38,753 nucleotides of DNA from Fimenecus sp045613585 (GCA_045613585.1 JAZLBG010000032.1:1-38753); one strand, 5' to 3'; shown: positions 8,056 to 15,839, counted from the first letter of the stretch. Notes: a model not told the origin generated them from the letters alone. Translations and numbers: made by a program.

Positions 8056-9675
8056 TTAGTTCTCCTCTGCGTTTACTTTCTCAACAAGTCTGCCATTAGC
8101 ACTATGCTCTTCAATGTTCTCTGCCATATAAATCTTACCATTTTTATCGTGTCTGAAGAAATAGTATTGTGAAGATTCAGGGTAGAGAGCCGCTTTAATT
8201 GCAGCCGCACCGGGGTTACAGATAGCGCCTGGTGGAAGTCCGTCACTTTCATAAGTGCTATATTCAGAAATATAAGAACTAAGAATTGAAGCAGTTGTAA
8301 TACGTTTAGAAACTGTGTTAGTAACATAGTCCTGAGTAGAGTTACATTCAAGTGTTGGGTAAAGACCTGAACGATTAAGTCTGTTGTGAAGAACAGAAGA
8401 AACTAAAGCAAATTGGTCTTTATTAGCGCCTTCTTTTTCAATAATAGAAGCAGTTGTGATAAGTTCGTCAACACTCATTCCAAGTTCTTCTGCACGTTTA
8501 GCATATTCTTCTGACCAACGAGATTTAAATGTGTCAAGGAATTTGCGTATAACTGTTGCAGGGTCTGCCCCTTGCTCAAATTCATAAGTTGCAGGGAACA
8601 TATAACCTTCAAGCACATGATAACGCTTGTCTGCATTTTCAAGATTTGCAAGAAAATCGTATTCTGCACCAAAATCAACATTGTCAATAGTTTTATAAAG
8701 AGCCTCTTTTGAACAAATTTCATTTTTTTCAAGACGTTCAAAAATCTGGTCAATGGTGTAACCTTCAGGAATAGTAACGCTGATGACCGCACCTCGTGTA
8801 GTGCTTGTTTTGAATCGGGTAATCATCTTCTCAACGCCCATTTTTTCTGTAAAATAATAAACGCCAGGAAGATAATTTTCATCACTATAACCCATTATTT
8901 TAAGATATAGATTACAGAACATAGAATTTTTAATGAGCCCTGCTTTGTCAAGCGCTGCTACTGCTTTGAAAGTAGTAGCATCATTAGGAAGAACAACTTC
9001 AACAGTTTCCTTATCGTCTCTATTAAGTGCAAGAACATCATTGATACAACTAAGTGCGCAAGATGCAAGAATAATTGAAACTAACAAACAACATGCAAAA
9101 CCAATATATATTTGCTTGTTTTCTTTAAAAGATTTCAAAATGAGAGGTTTTAAAGCTTTAAAGTCAATTTTGGTTTTGCCGTTTCGTTTAATTAAAATTT
9201 TAGGAGCAGGAGAAGACTGTTCATTTGCTTCATTGATAGAAGAAATTTCTGTTGAATCAATTCTTTTAATTTTGTCTGCAACAAAGTTTTTAGCAGAAGA
9301 TACTGCGAATTTACATTTGTTAGGCTTCTTGAATTCCATTGTATTAGAACTTTGACTTGGAGCACTTTTGCGAACAATATTTGGTGATTCGTATTTTTTC
9401 TCAATTACTGGTTGAGGTTTTTTTGCAGGTTCTTTAACACGCGCTGCAAAGTCAATGTCAAATTCTTTTTCAATAACAGGTTTTGATTTTTTCTTTATAT
9501 CAATATTGAAAACAGGTTCTGTATAAGCAGGAACATCAGAATTTTTTTCATCAAAAGAAGAATTTTTTGTTTCTTCATCTGTGTTTTTTGATTTACTGCC
9601 AAGGCTTTCACCTGCATATTGATTTAAGAGTTCTTCATAAGAATTGTCGGAAAATCCGTCTGAAAATTTATTCAC
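8056..9675 (-). CDS. mltG: Endolytic murein transglycosylase MltG
   Basis: Membrane-anchored lytic transglycosylase that cuts nascent glycan strands and sets their length. The 539 aa comprise a long charged cytoplasmic region (1-189), one membrane helix (about 190-212), a LysM-like part, and the YceG/MltG domain with LEGYMFPATY (355-364), ASIIEKE (409-415, containing the catalytic Glu) and GLPPGAICNPG (479-489). Homologues often have about 340-380 residues, so the N-terminal part, rich in Lys, Glu, Ser and Pro, is an extension. The start is GTG, preceded by AAAGGAGGT, and its GTGA overlaps the stop of the 5-FCL gene. Confidence 0.95.
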   Translation of the reverse strand: MNKFSDGFSDNSYEELLNQYAGESLGSKSKNTDEETKNSSFDEKNSDVPAYTEPVFNIDIKKKSKPVIEKEFDIDFAARVKEPAKKPQPVIEKKYESPNIVRKSAPSQSSNTMEFKKPNKCKFAVSSAKNFVADKIKRIDSTEISSINEANEQSSPAPKILIKRNGKTKIDFKALKPLILKSFKENKQIYIGFACCLLVSIILASCALSCINDVLALNRDDKETVEVVLPNDATTFKAVAALDKAGLIKNSMFCNLYLKIMGYSDENYLPGVYYFTEKMGVEKMITRFKTSTTRGAVISVTIPEGYTIDQIFERLEKNEICSKEALYKTIDNVDFGAEYDFLANLENADKRYHVLEGYMFPATYEFEQGADPATVIRKFLDTFKSRWSEEYAKRAEELGMSVDELITTASIIEKEGANKDQFALVSSVLHNRLNRSGLYPTLECNSTQDYVTNTVSKRITTASILSSYISEYSTYESDGLPPGAICNPGAAAIKAALYPESSQYYFFRHDKNGKIYMAENIEEHSANGRLVEKVNAEEN

Positions 9676-10235
9676 AGGATTACCTCCTTTAACTGATTCT
9701 GTGTAACAATAATGTTTACATTTATATCATTTTCATCGGTAGGGAGCGTGTCTGCCATTATTTCTTCATAGCAAGGACAAATGCTCACACCGTTAAAATT
9801 CTTTAAAAATCTGTCATAATACCCTTTGCCATAACCAATGCGGTTTCCGTTTTTATCGACTGATAAAGCAGGTACTATTATAATGTCATTTTCCTTTGGA
9901 ATATATTTTTTGCAAGTTGGTTTTGGTTCGAGAATGTTATACATTCCGTATTGCAAATCACCAACGCTTTCAACCTTTAAAAACTCCATATTTCCCACAT
10001 TGTCAATGCAAACAGGGTAAAAAATTCGTTTGTATAGAAATCTGCAACGCTCAATTATGTAGCGGGTGTCAAATTCATAATCAGCAGATGCAAAAACAAG
10101 CACCTGTTCAGCCTTTTTGAAATAGTCACTGTCTGTTATAAACTTGCTGATTTCTTTATCGTATATTACCTTTTTTTCTACGGGAATTTTTTTACGCTTA
10201 CTTAAAAGCTCTTTGCGTATTTCTTTCTTATCCAT
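9672..10235 (-). CDS. 5-formyltetrahydrofolate cyclo-ligase
   Basis: ATP-dependent conversion of 5-formyl-THF to 5,10-methenyl-THF, which returns the storage form of folate to the active pool. I use the ATG at 10235 (MDKKEIRKELLSKRKKI, 187 aa), which overlaps the end of the DJ-1 gene by eight bases; a longer frame would run further into that gene. The family signature NRIGYGKGYYDRFL near residue 130 carries the phosphate-binding glycines and the conserved YYDR. The N-terminal Lys/Arg pattern KxxxRKE..SKRK is also typical. It is one of several folate enzymes in the window. Confidence 0.93.
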   Translation of the reverse strand: MDKKEIRKELLSKRKKIPVEKKVIYDKEISKFITDSDYFKKAEQVLVFASADYEFDTRYIIERCRFLYKRIFYPVCIDNVGNMEFLKVESVGDLQYGMYNILEPKPTCKKYIPKENDIIIVPALSVDKNGNRIGYGKGYYDRFLKNFNGVSICPCYEEIMADTLPTDENDINVNIIVTQNQLKEVIL

Positions 10236-10776
10236 TATAAATCTGTAAAGATGCTCTGATTTTCTTAACTTCAAGAGGATTTGTAAGAATTTCGGCAATC
10301 TGCAAACCAAATTCTATTGCACTCCCCATACCTTTTGCAGTAATAAAGTTACCATCACGAACAACAAAGTCTTTTGAAACTTCAGCACCAAAAAGTTCCT
10401 CTTGGAATCCAGGGAAGCAAGTTGCTTTTTTACCATCAAGAAGTCCTTTGTGACCTAAAATTGATGGTGCGGCACAAATTGCGCAGATTAACTTATTATT
10501 TTCAACAGCCCAGTCAATAGCTTTTTGCACAACAGGGCTTTTTTCAAGATTTAATGTGCCAGGCATACCACCAGGAAGCACAATAGCTTCAACTTTTTCG
10601 TCAAGCACTAAAGCTTTTTCAGAAATATCTGCTGCAACAGGGATTTGATGTGAGCCGATTACAAAATCTTCACCAACACCAACTGTTAAAACATCTAATT
10701 CTGCACGACGAAGTACATCAACAACTGCTAATGCTTCAATTTCTTCAAATCCAGGTGCTAAAAATACATAAATCAT
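10228..10776 (-). CDS. DJ-1/PfpI family protein (YajL/ThiJ type)
   Basis: 182-aa flavodoxin-like protein of the DJ-1 group. The conserved acid in PGFEEIE (E11/E12) and the nucleophilic elbow AICAAPSIL with C101 are both present, as is LPGGMPG (67-73). Members act as glyoxalase-like or deglycation-related enzymes or redox chaperones; the exact activity is disputed in the literature and cannot be read here. The length equals the canonical DJ-1 domain with no extension. It follows the GNAT gene by four bases and overlaps the 5-FCL start, so it is translated as part of the tmk operon. Confidence 0.9.
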   Translation of the reverse strand: MIYVFLAPGFEEIEALAVVDVLRRAELDVLTVGVGEDFVIGSHQIPVAADISEKALVLDEKVEAIVLPGGMPGTLNLEKSPVVQKAIDWAVENNKLICAICAAPSILGHKGLLDGKKATCFPGFQEELFGAEVSKDFVVRDGNFITAKGMGSAIEFGLQIAEILTNPLEVKKIRASLQIYNG

Positions 10777-10780
10777 AATA

Positions 10781-11500
10781 TCACTCCAATGTAATGCCTA
10801 TATAACAAATAGAATTTTTTATTTCTACATTTTCAGTTTTAATCATAGATGGGGTGTAGTCATCCCCGAAAGTTATGTTACCTTTGATTACGAAATCCTT
10901 TTTTCTGTAGTTTTCAGGAATTTCATCAAAATTGCATTTTGCATTTCTTATAACAATTTCATCATCAGCAAAAATAAGTCCAAAATCTGTAACTTCTCCG
11001 CCATAAACAATGCAGGAGTTTTTCCAATAATCAAATATTGGTTTGTTGAATTCTAACTCATATTGATAATTTAGTTTTTCTTGCTTTTCGGGGGTTGCAC
11101 CATCAAAAGTATAAGTTCTTGCGATTCCGAATTTTTCAAATCCGCATTTTCTGTAATAATCAAAAAGTGATGGTTCTGCAGGGACTAAAAAGAGAAAATC
11201 AAAACCATTTTCCTTGCAATATTCATAGGAAAAGTCCAATAACTCTGTCATATATCCCTTGCCACGATGTGAGTATTTAGTCATAGCACAGTAAACACAT
11301 TTACCATTAAAATTACCAATACTACAAGGCAAAAGGAAAAGTGCGGACACAATTTCTCCGTCGATTTTTATAACGAGAGTGATAACATCCTTAAAGATAT
11401 TATCAAAGAAATGGTTTATAATCTGACTATCTTCCAAAAAGGTTATCTGCCAAAGAGATTGCAATTCTTTTTTATCTTCAATACTAGCAAAAGTAATCAT
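10781..11500 (-). CDS. GNAT family N-acetyltransferase
   Basis: 239 aa. Residues 1-150 form a GNAT fold; the acetyl-CoA pyrophosphate loop is YSHRGKGYMTELL (about 76-88), followed by the helix FSYEYCKENGF and the strand LFLVPAEPSLFDYYRKCGF, all classical. The remaining ~90 residues form a second part without a clear motif, a two-part layout reminiscent of Eis-like or sterol-carrier-type GNATs. The substrate is unknown. It sits between a DUF2156 protein, which is also built on a GNAT-like fold, and a DJ-1 gene, with gaps of three and four bases. Confidence 0.85.
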   Translation of the reverse strand: MITFASIEDKKELQSLWQITFLEDSQIINHFFDNIFKDVITLVIKIDGEIVSALFLLPCSIGNFNGKCVYCAMTKYSHRGKGYMTELLDFSYEYCKENGFDFLFLVPAEPSLFDYYRKCGFEKFGIARTYTFDGATPEKQEKLNYQYELEFNKPIFDYWKNSCIVYGGEVTDFGLIFADDEIVIRNAKCNFDEIPENYRKKDFVIKGNITFGDDYTPSMIKTENVEIKNSICYIGITLE

Positions 11501-11503
11501 AAA

Positions 11504-12388
11504 TTAATCCTTGTAAATTGCTGAATATTTAATAACTAATCTGTGTGGGTAATATGAAAGCTTTGCACGGCGCAACCCTTCACTGCCTGTATCTTCTTCA
11601 CGATTAATAAAATCATATCTATCTTGTAATTGTCGGGCAAATTCACGGTTTATCATTTGGTAAGCACCACGAATATTACCATAAGCCTTTTCAACATGGG
11701 TGCAGAATGTGTTGTCGTTTAATCTTTCACCGAAAGTGAATGCAACAGCCTCACCTTGAATTGTCAGGATACCGCCTTCAAAACCTAAATCGAAATAGTT
11801 TTCAAGCGCAATTTTAATAGCTTGATTTTCGTCACCGATTTCTTCAGGATTTTTCTCTCGATTAAGTCTTTCCCAATGCTCATTAAGAATAGCACATTGA
11901 TTAATATTTTCTTTTGTAATCGGTTCATATTTCCAGTCGAAAGTTCTTTCAAAATATGAAATATGATTTCGTTTGCTTGCAAGTTTTCTGCCTGCAAGGT
12001 TTGCAAGACTTTCTGATGCGTAAAGATAATCAAAAGAGTCACGGTCTTCAATTATTTCAAACTTTTTAGGAAACAAAAAGTTTAATTCATCTTTATCTTT
12101 TTCCGTAAGACCAAAAAACTCAAGAGTAATATTATTCTCTTTTGTGTATTCAATTAATTTGCTAATAGTAGCTTTTTTGTTGCCGATGCCAATAGGGTAG
12201 CAGAATACTGGTTTATCAGTAAAATCTGCAGAAACGAAAACACCATTATCGTCACAAATTCTGTTGTCATAGATTTGTGACCACATATAAATGTTGCCAA
12301 AACAATATTCACAACAGTCTGTCTGCTCAGCATCAAAAGCCTTGTGCACCCATTGTGCATCTTCAAGTGTAGGGGAGTGAAACTCCAT
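11504..12388 (-). CDS. DUF2156 / phosphatidylglycerol lysyltransferase C-terminal domain protein
   Basis: 294-aa soluble protein without membrane segments. Its two halves resemble the tandem GNAT-like (FemX/MprF C-terminal) fold of COG4866: an N-terminal CEYCFGNIYMWSQ segment typical of the family, RKLASKRNHISYFE in the middle, and INREEDTGSEGLRRAKLSYYP near the end. Relatives with a membrane domain transfer amino acids from aminoacyl-tRNA to lipids; the soluble forms have no assigned substrate. The ATG shares one base with the tmk stop codon, so translation of the two is probably coupled. Confidence 0.8.
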   Translation of the reverse strand: MEFHSPTLEDAQWVHKAFDAEQTDCCEYCFGNIYMWSQIYDNRICDDNGVFVSADFTDKPVFCYPIGIGNKKATISKLIEYTKENNITLEFFGLTEKDKDELNFLFPKKFEIIEDRDSFDYLYASESLANLAGRKLASKRNHISYFERTFDWKYEPITKENINQCAILNEHWERLNREKNPEEIGDENQAIKIALENYFDLGFEGGILTIQGEAVAFTFGERLNDNTFCTHVEKAYGNIRGAYQMINREFARQLQDRYDFINREEDTGSEGLRRAKLSYYPHRLVIKYSAIYKD

Positions 12389-13053
12389 TATAAAATCTCC
12401 TTAACTATATTGAATATAGTATTTCCAATTTCTTCGATTGATAAAGGTTCGCCACCCTCAAAGCATTTAACTACATTCCAACCGAAACGGTCTGCCGCAT
12501 AAAGGGCAGCCTCACGGCAAGATTTAAGATAATCCACATTTGCTTCATGAACATCTTTTTTAGTTTCTTCACCATTATAACGCTTTGACATAAGACGTTG
12601 TGAAATATCAACATCCATATCAAGATAAATAACTGCATCAGGTTTTGGGATTTCCATCATTTCATATTCTGTATGAAAAAGCCAGTCAAGATACTTGTCC
12701 CAATCTTCACGAGGGAGTTTAACTGTCTGGTGAACAGCGTTTGAAGTGGTGTAACGGTCAGCAAGAATAAGTGTGCCGTTGTTATAATCGTCACCCCAGA
12801 TATTTTTATAACTTGCATATCTGTCAACGGCATAAAAAAGTGACGCAGAATAGATATTTACATCTGCAGGGTTACTGCCGAATTCACCATTTAAATACAT
12901 TTTTACTAAAGTACTTGATTTGTTATCATAATCAGGCAATTTAATCTGTCGAAGTTCAATATTATTGTCTTGTAATTTTGATTTAAGAAGTTCAACTTGT
13001 GTTGATTTACCACTTCCGTCAAGACCTTCAATTACTATCATTTTTCTGTTCAT
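12388..13053 (-). CDS. tmk: Thymidylate kinase
   Basis: Phosphorylates dTMP to dTDP with ATP. 221 aa starting at MNRKMIVIEG; the ATG at 13053 is preceded by GGAG nine bases away, while a longer frame would need a TTG. The P-loop GLDGSGKST lies at residues 10-18, the DR(Y) motif appears as LADRYTTSNAV, and the lid region is around QRLMSKRYNGEETKKD. Some spacing differs from E. coli Tmk and is closer to clostridial dTMP kinases. It is the first gene of the ten-gene minus-strand run and is divergent from thyX, whose product supplies its substrate. Confidence 0.93.
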   Translation of the reverse strand: MNRKMIVIEGLDGSGKSTQVELLKSKLQDNNIELRQIKLPDYDNKSSTLVKMYLNGEFGSNPADVNIYSASLFYAVDRYASYKNIWGDDYNNGTLILADRYTTSNAVHQTVKLPREDWDKYLDWLFHTEYEMMEIPKPDAVIYLDMDVDISQRLMSKRYNGEETKKDVHEANVDYLKSCREAALYAADRFGWNVVKCFEGGEPLSIEEIGNTIFNIVKEIL

Positions 13054-13090
13054 AACGCAGTTCTCCAAAATACATAGATATACAGACTAT

Positions 13091-13119
13091 ATTATATCAA
13101 ATCTTTTTTAATAATACAA
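13091..13119 (-). promoter_or_regulatory. tmk: Sigma-A promoter of the tmk operon
   Basis: On the minus strand, TTGTAT (13114-13119) and TATAAT (13091-13096) are separated by 17 bases. Transcription would start near 13084, about 30 bases before the tmk ATG. It can drive all ten genes down to the MFS transporter. Confidence 0.75.
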
Positions 13120-13158
13120 TATTAAATGCAATTAAAATTGATAAAAAATAAACTATTA

Positions 13159-13187
13159 TTGCACAGTACAAATTTTTGTGGTAAACT
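13159..13187 (+). promoter_or_regulatory. thyX: Sigma-A promoter of thyX
   Basis: TTGCAC (13159-13164) and TAAACT (13182-13187) are separated by 17 bases, 40 bases before the thyX ATG. It is back to back with the tmk promoter, with 39 bases between the two -35 boxes, so a regulator bound between them could affect both. Confidence 0.7.
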
Positions 13188-13226
13188 ATAAAAAATAAAA
13201 GATTTTCGTAAAAAAGAGGGGTTTTT

Positions 13227-14600
13227 ATGGCATACGATTACAATAAAAGTACAGCGCTCATTATTGGTATGACCGATACTGACGAAAAAGTTACTGCTGC
13301 AAGTGGTCGAATTTCAACACAAGAGGGTACAGCCCTTTCTATTTGGGATAAATCACAAGATAAAGAGAAAAATGCAAACCTTATCGGCAAAGTTACTGCA
13401 TCAGGTCATACAAGTACAGTTGAGCATACATATTTTCAACTTGCTTTTCAGAATGTAACAGCAGTGGTTGAACAGTTCATTATTGAGTTCAGACTTGCTT
13501 CATACACAGTTAAGTCAAGAAGATATGTAAACTTTAGTGATGCAGGTTTCTATGTTCCTGAGTTTAATAATGCAGAAATTGAAAAATCATATAAAGAACA
13601 TATGGGCAAAATGTTCGCGCTTTATGATGAACTTTGCGCTAATGGTGTTCTTCGTGAAGACGCTCGTTTTGTGTTACCGTATTGCCTTTACAGTAATTTC
13701 TTCTGTTCAGTAAATGGTCGCGAATTTCTTAATATGCTTACTGCTATGATTTGTGGCAGAGGTGCAAAATATCCTGAAATCAAAAAACTTGGTCTTGAGC
13801 TTTACGAACAAGCAAAAGAAAAAGCACCTGGAATTATGTCAAGCTTTAATCCTGACAGAGTAGTTAATGATGTTCCTGACCTTTCATTTATCGATGTGAC
13901 ACCAGAACACACAGAAACTCCTGTTGAACTTTTGGCATATACACCAGATGCTGCAAAATGTGTTGCAAGAAATGCTTTGATTTCAAACAAAAATTATTCA
14001 ACAGAGCAAATTGAAAATATTATTGCAGACGATAACACAACTGAAAAAATTGTTGAAGCAGTTGTTAAATGTAAGCGCTCAAGAGCGTTGGAATGTGCAA
14101 ATTATACATTCCGTTTCAACAATGTTTCGCTTTCTTGCATTACTCACTTTGCTCGTCACAGAATACAATCAATTGAAATTCCTGAACTTACAAAAACTGA
14201 TAGAAGTAAGTTTATTATTCCACCAGTTCTTCGTGATAAGCCTGAACTTTTAGAAAAATATAAAAATGCCTTTAAAGAAACTGCTGAAGAATATGCAAGA
14301 CTTAAAAATCTTGGTGTGGCAGAAGAACTTTTGGTATATTATCAGCTTTCAGGTAATACACTTGATATTGTAACAACTATGAACGCAAGACAACTTCTCT
14401 TGTTTTTAAGACTTCGTTCATGTACTCGTGCTCAATGGGAAATTCAGGAGTATGCAGTAGACGCTCTTATTAAGCTTCGTAAAGTTGCACCATCAATTTT
14501 CAAATTCTATGGACCAAGTTGCTTTGTAGGTGCTTGTCCTGAAGGCAGAATGACTTGTGGCAGAGCAGCCGAGATTAAAGAGAAGTTTTCAAATCTTTAA
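13227..14600 (+). CDS. thyX: FAD-dependent thymidylate synthase, double-length ThyX
   Basis: Makes dTMP from dUMP with methylene-THF and reduced FAD. At 457 aa it is twice the usual ThyX length (about 220-250) and reads as two ThyX-like halves. The N-half has the substrate-site VEH (H67) and R89...S97-R-R-Y100, but lacks the RH of the RHR(X7)S motif. The C-half has a perfect RHR (310-312) and NARQLLLFLRLRS with AQWEI (386-405), but has Glu where the motif serine belongs (320) and Cys in place of the His (290). The halves appear to have split the active site between them. The amidase gene follows nine bases downstream, and tmk is divergent. Confidence 0.85.
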   Translation: MAYDYNKSTALIIGMTDTDEKVTAASGRISTQEGTALSIWDKSQDKEKNANLIGKVTASGHTSTVEHTYFQLAFQNVTAVVEQFIIEFRLASYTVKSRRYVNFSDAGFYVPEFNNAEIEKSYKEHMGKMFALYDELCANGVLREDARFVLPYCLYSNFFCSVNGREFLNMLTAMICGRGAKYPEIKKLGLELYEQAKEKAPGIMSSFNPDRVVNDVPDLSFIDVTPEHTETPVELLAYTPDAAKCVARNALISNKNYSTEQIENIIADDNTTEKIVEAVVKCKRSRALECANYTFRFNNVSLSCITHFARHRIQSIEIPELTKTDRSKFIIPPVLRDKPELLEKYKNAFKETAEEYARLKNLGVAEELLVYYQLSGNTLDIVTTMNARQLLLFLRLRSCTRAQWEIQEYAVDALIKLRKVAPSIFKFYGPSCFVGACPEGRMTCGRAAEIKEKFSNL

Positions 14601-14609
14601 TATGAAAAT

Positions 14610-15323
14610 ATGAAAAATTCAAGAGCAAAAAACAATGGAAAATCCTTTCTTTTTCCAATAATAGCATTGTTTTCTTTAAGCATTTGTGCAGTGTTGGCGT
14701 TGGTGCTTGTGGGTGGCGAAGAAGTAATTTATGAATTACAACAATTAAACTTTGAACCCGATGAAAAAACAGTGTGCATTGACCCTGGTCATGGGGGTAG
14801 TAGTTCAGGTGCGGCACTTGGTAACCGCCTTGAAAAAGACGATACTTTGCGTTTGTCACTAATTGTCCGTGATATATTGGCAGAAAGAGGTTACACCGTT
14901 GTTATGACTCGTGATGATGATAGCGACGTTTCCCTTGCCGACAGATGCAAAATTGCAAATAAGGCAAGAGCGTCGCTTTTTGTTTCGATTCACAGAAACA
15001 GTAGCGCAGCCAAAGACGCTACGGGAATGGAAATGTGGGTGCATTCCACAGGCCCGACTGACGATATGCTTTTAGCCCAGAATATTCTTGATTGTCTTGA
15101 TAATCTCAAAATAACAAATAGAGGAATACACACAGGCTATCGTGATGGTAAAGATATGAATTATTATATTAATCGTCATACAAAAATGCCGTCAGTGCTT
15201 GCTGAAATAGACTTTATTTCAAATAAAAATGATAACAAGAATTATGATGAAAATATAAAAGAATATGCAAAAGCCATAGCAGATGGCATTGAATTAACTC
15301 TTAAAGAGATGCACTATTCATAA
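14610..15323 (+). CDS. N-acetylmuramoyl-L-alanine amidase (Amidase_3)
   Basis: Cleaves the bond between MurNAc and the stem peptide in peptidoglycan. The 237 aa have an N-terminal membrane anchor or signal segment (about 13-35, FLFPIIALFSLSICAVLALVL) and an Amidase_3 domain (54-235). Zinc ligands are visible: H61 in DPGHGG, E75 and H128 in SIHRN; the catalytic Glu is E199 in LAEIDFISN. There is no SH3 or cell-wall-binding repeat. No cleavage site is obvious, so it is more likely membrane-tethered than released. It lies nine bases after thyX and probably depends on that promoter. Confidence 0.92.
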   Translation: MKNSRAKNNGKSFLFPIIALFSLSICAVLALVLVGGEEVIYELQQLNFEPDEKTVCIDPGHGGSSSGAALGNRLEKDDTLRLSLIVRDILAERGYTVVMTRDDDSDVSLADRCKIANKARASLFVSIHRNSSAAKDATGMEMWVHSTGPTDDMLLAQNILDCLDNLKITNRGIHTGYRDGKDMNYYINRHTKMPSVLAEIDFISNKNDNKNYDENIKEYAKAIADGIELTLKEMHYS

Positions 15324-15349
15324 AAAATAAAAAAATTATTAAAAATCTC

Positions 15350-15378
15350 TTGACAATTACAACTCGTTGATATATAAT
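15350..15378 (+). promoter_or_regulatory. Sigma-A promoter of tRNA-Gln
   Basis: A near-perfect promoter: TTGACA (15350-15355), 17-base spacer, TATAAT (15373-15378). Transcription would start about 15385, a few bases before the mature tRNA 5' end. This strength is expected for a stable RNA gene. Confidence 0.9.
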
Positions 15379-15391
15379 TGCTTTTGCTCGT

Positions 15392-15465
15392 TGGGGAATA
15401 GTGTAACGGTAGCACGACAGACTCTGACTCTGTTTGTTGGGGTTCGAATCCCTATTCCCCAGCCA
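15392..15465 (+). tRNA. tRNA-Gln (anticodon CUG)
   Basis: Cloverleaf read by eye: acceptor TGGGGAA pairs with TTCCCCA, D-arm GTGTAACGGTAGCAC, anticodon stem ACAGA/TCTGT with the loop CTCTGAC giving anticodon CUG, T-arm GGGGTTCGAATCCC, discriminator G and an encoded CCA. The U1-A72 acceptor end and the U-rich D-arm region are typical of bacterial tRNA-Gln. It has its own promoter and terminator and is a single-gene unit. Confidence 0.93.
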
Positions 15466-15466
15466 T

Positions 15467-15502
15467 AAAAATAGTCATCACTTCGGTGATGACTATTTTT
15501 TT
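15467..15502 (+). terminator. Terminator of tRNA-Gln
   Basis: Perfect 11-bp stem ATAGTCATCAC / GTGATGACTAT closed by a UUCG tetraloop (15471-15496), extended by A/T pairs and followed by a T-run to 15502. It begins directly after the tRNA CCA end. Confidence 0.93.
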
Positions 15503-15504
15503 AT

Positions 15505-15596
15505 CCAAGCCGACAGGCTTGGCATATCATCACGCGTTAGCGTGTATATCATCAACACGGCTTTGCCGTGTTGTATCTCATCACACCGTAGGTGTG
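15505..15596. repeat. Array of four small hairpins with a TATCATC linker
   Basis: Four consecutive perfect stem-loops: CCAAGCC-GACA-GGCTTGG (15505-15522), CACGC-GTTA-GCGTG (15531-15544), AACACGGC-TTT-GCCGTGTT (15554-15572) and CACACC-GTA-GGTGTG (15582-15596... start pairs C15582 with G15596). They are separated by related linkers, CATATCAT, TATATCATC and GTATCTCAT. Stem sequences differ completely, while loop size (3-4) and linker are kept, and spacing is about 23-28 bases. I recall similar hairpin trains from other clostridial genomes, but know of no assigned function. Confidence 0.8.
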
Positions 15597-15609
15597 TATT
15601 TTTGATTAT

Positions 15610-15708
15610 ATGTCAAAAAATTATTTGCTTATTTATTCTGAACAGTTAGCAACTGATATTGAGTTGCTATGTCAAAATATAAAAGCACCGTCAAACACTA
15701 TTTTTTTA
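15610..15708 (+). pseudogene. Possible remnant of a four-helix-bundle (IVS-type) protein
   Basis: The frame starting at 15610 reads MSKNYLLIYSEQLATDI and continues ELLCQNIKAPSNTIF. The spacing LLxxSxxLAxxIxxLCxxIK resembles the first helix of small four-helix-bundle proteins, the family once described from 23S rRNA intervening sequences. Similarity then stops, with no RSGTSIGANI-like segment, and the frame runs into the REP-like palindrome. I read it as a truncated gene, but the match is short and from memory, and the extent given is approximate. Confidence 0.25.
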
Positions 15709-15839
15709 TCTATGAAAATGGTTTGGGATTGGAACCCGAGAATAAAAAAGAGTTCGATGAATTTGAGTTTGGCGAATTGTTTTATAGGTATTTTCTCGGC
15801 TCACCTGAAAGGGGAGCTGTCGAGCGAATGCGAGACTGA
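15669..15839 (+). CDS. Orphan 56-residue open frame, doubtful
   Basis: ATG at 15669 opens a 56-aa frame (starts MSKYKSTVKHYFFIYENG, centre rich in Glu and Phe: KKEFDEFEFGELFYRYF). Its composition looks more protein-like than the competing frame here. It has no clear ribosome site, and its last 13 codons lie inside the REP-like palindrome that supplies the stop, so if it is derived from a gene the 3' end has been lost. No family recognised. Confidence 0.2.
   Translation: MSKYKSTVKHYFFIYENGLGLEPENKKEFDEFEFGELFYRYFLGSPERGAVERMRD

Noticed and set aside
15505..15596. CRISPR-like array
   Set aside because: The repeated units are palindromes with differing stems and 8-10-base linkers; there are no constant 28-37-base repeats, no spacers and no cas genes.
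15434..15649. 71-codon frame crossing the tRNA and hairpins
   Set aside because: It starts inside the tRNA and runs through the terminator and hairpin array; codons only reflect palindromes.
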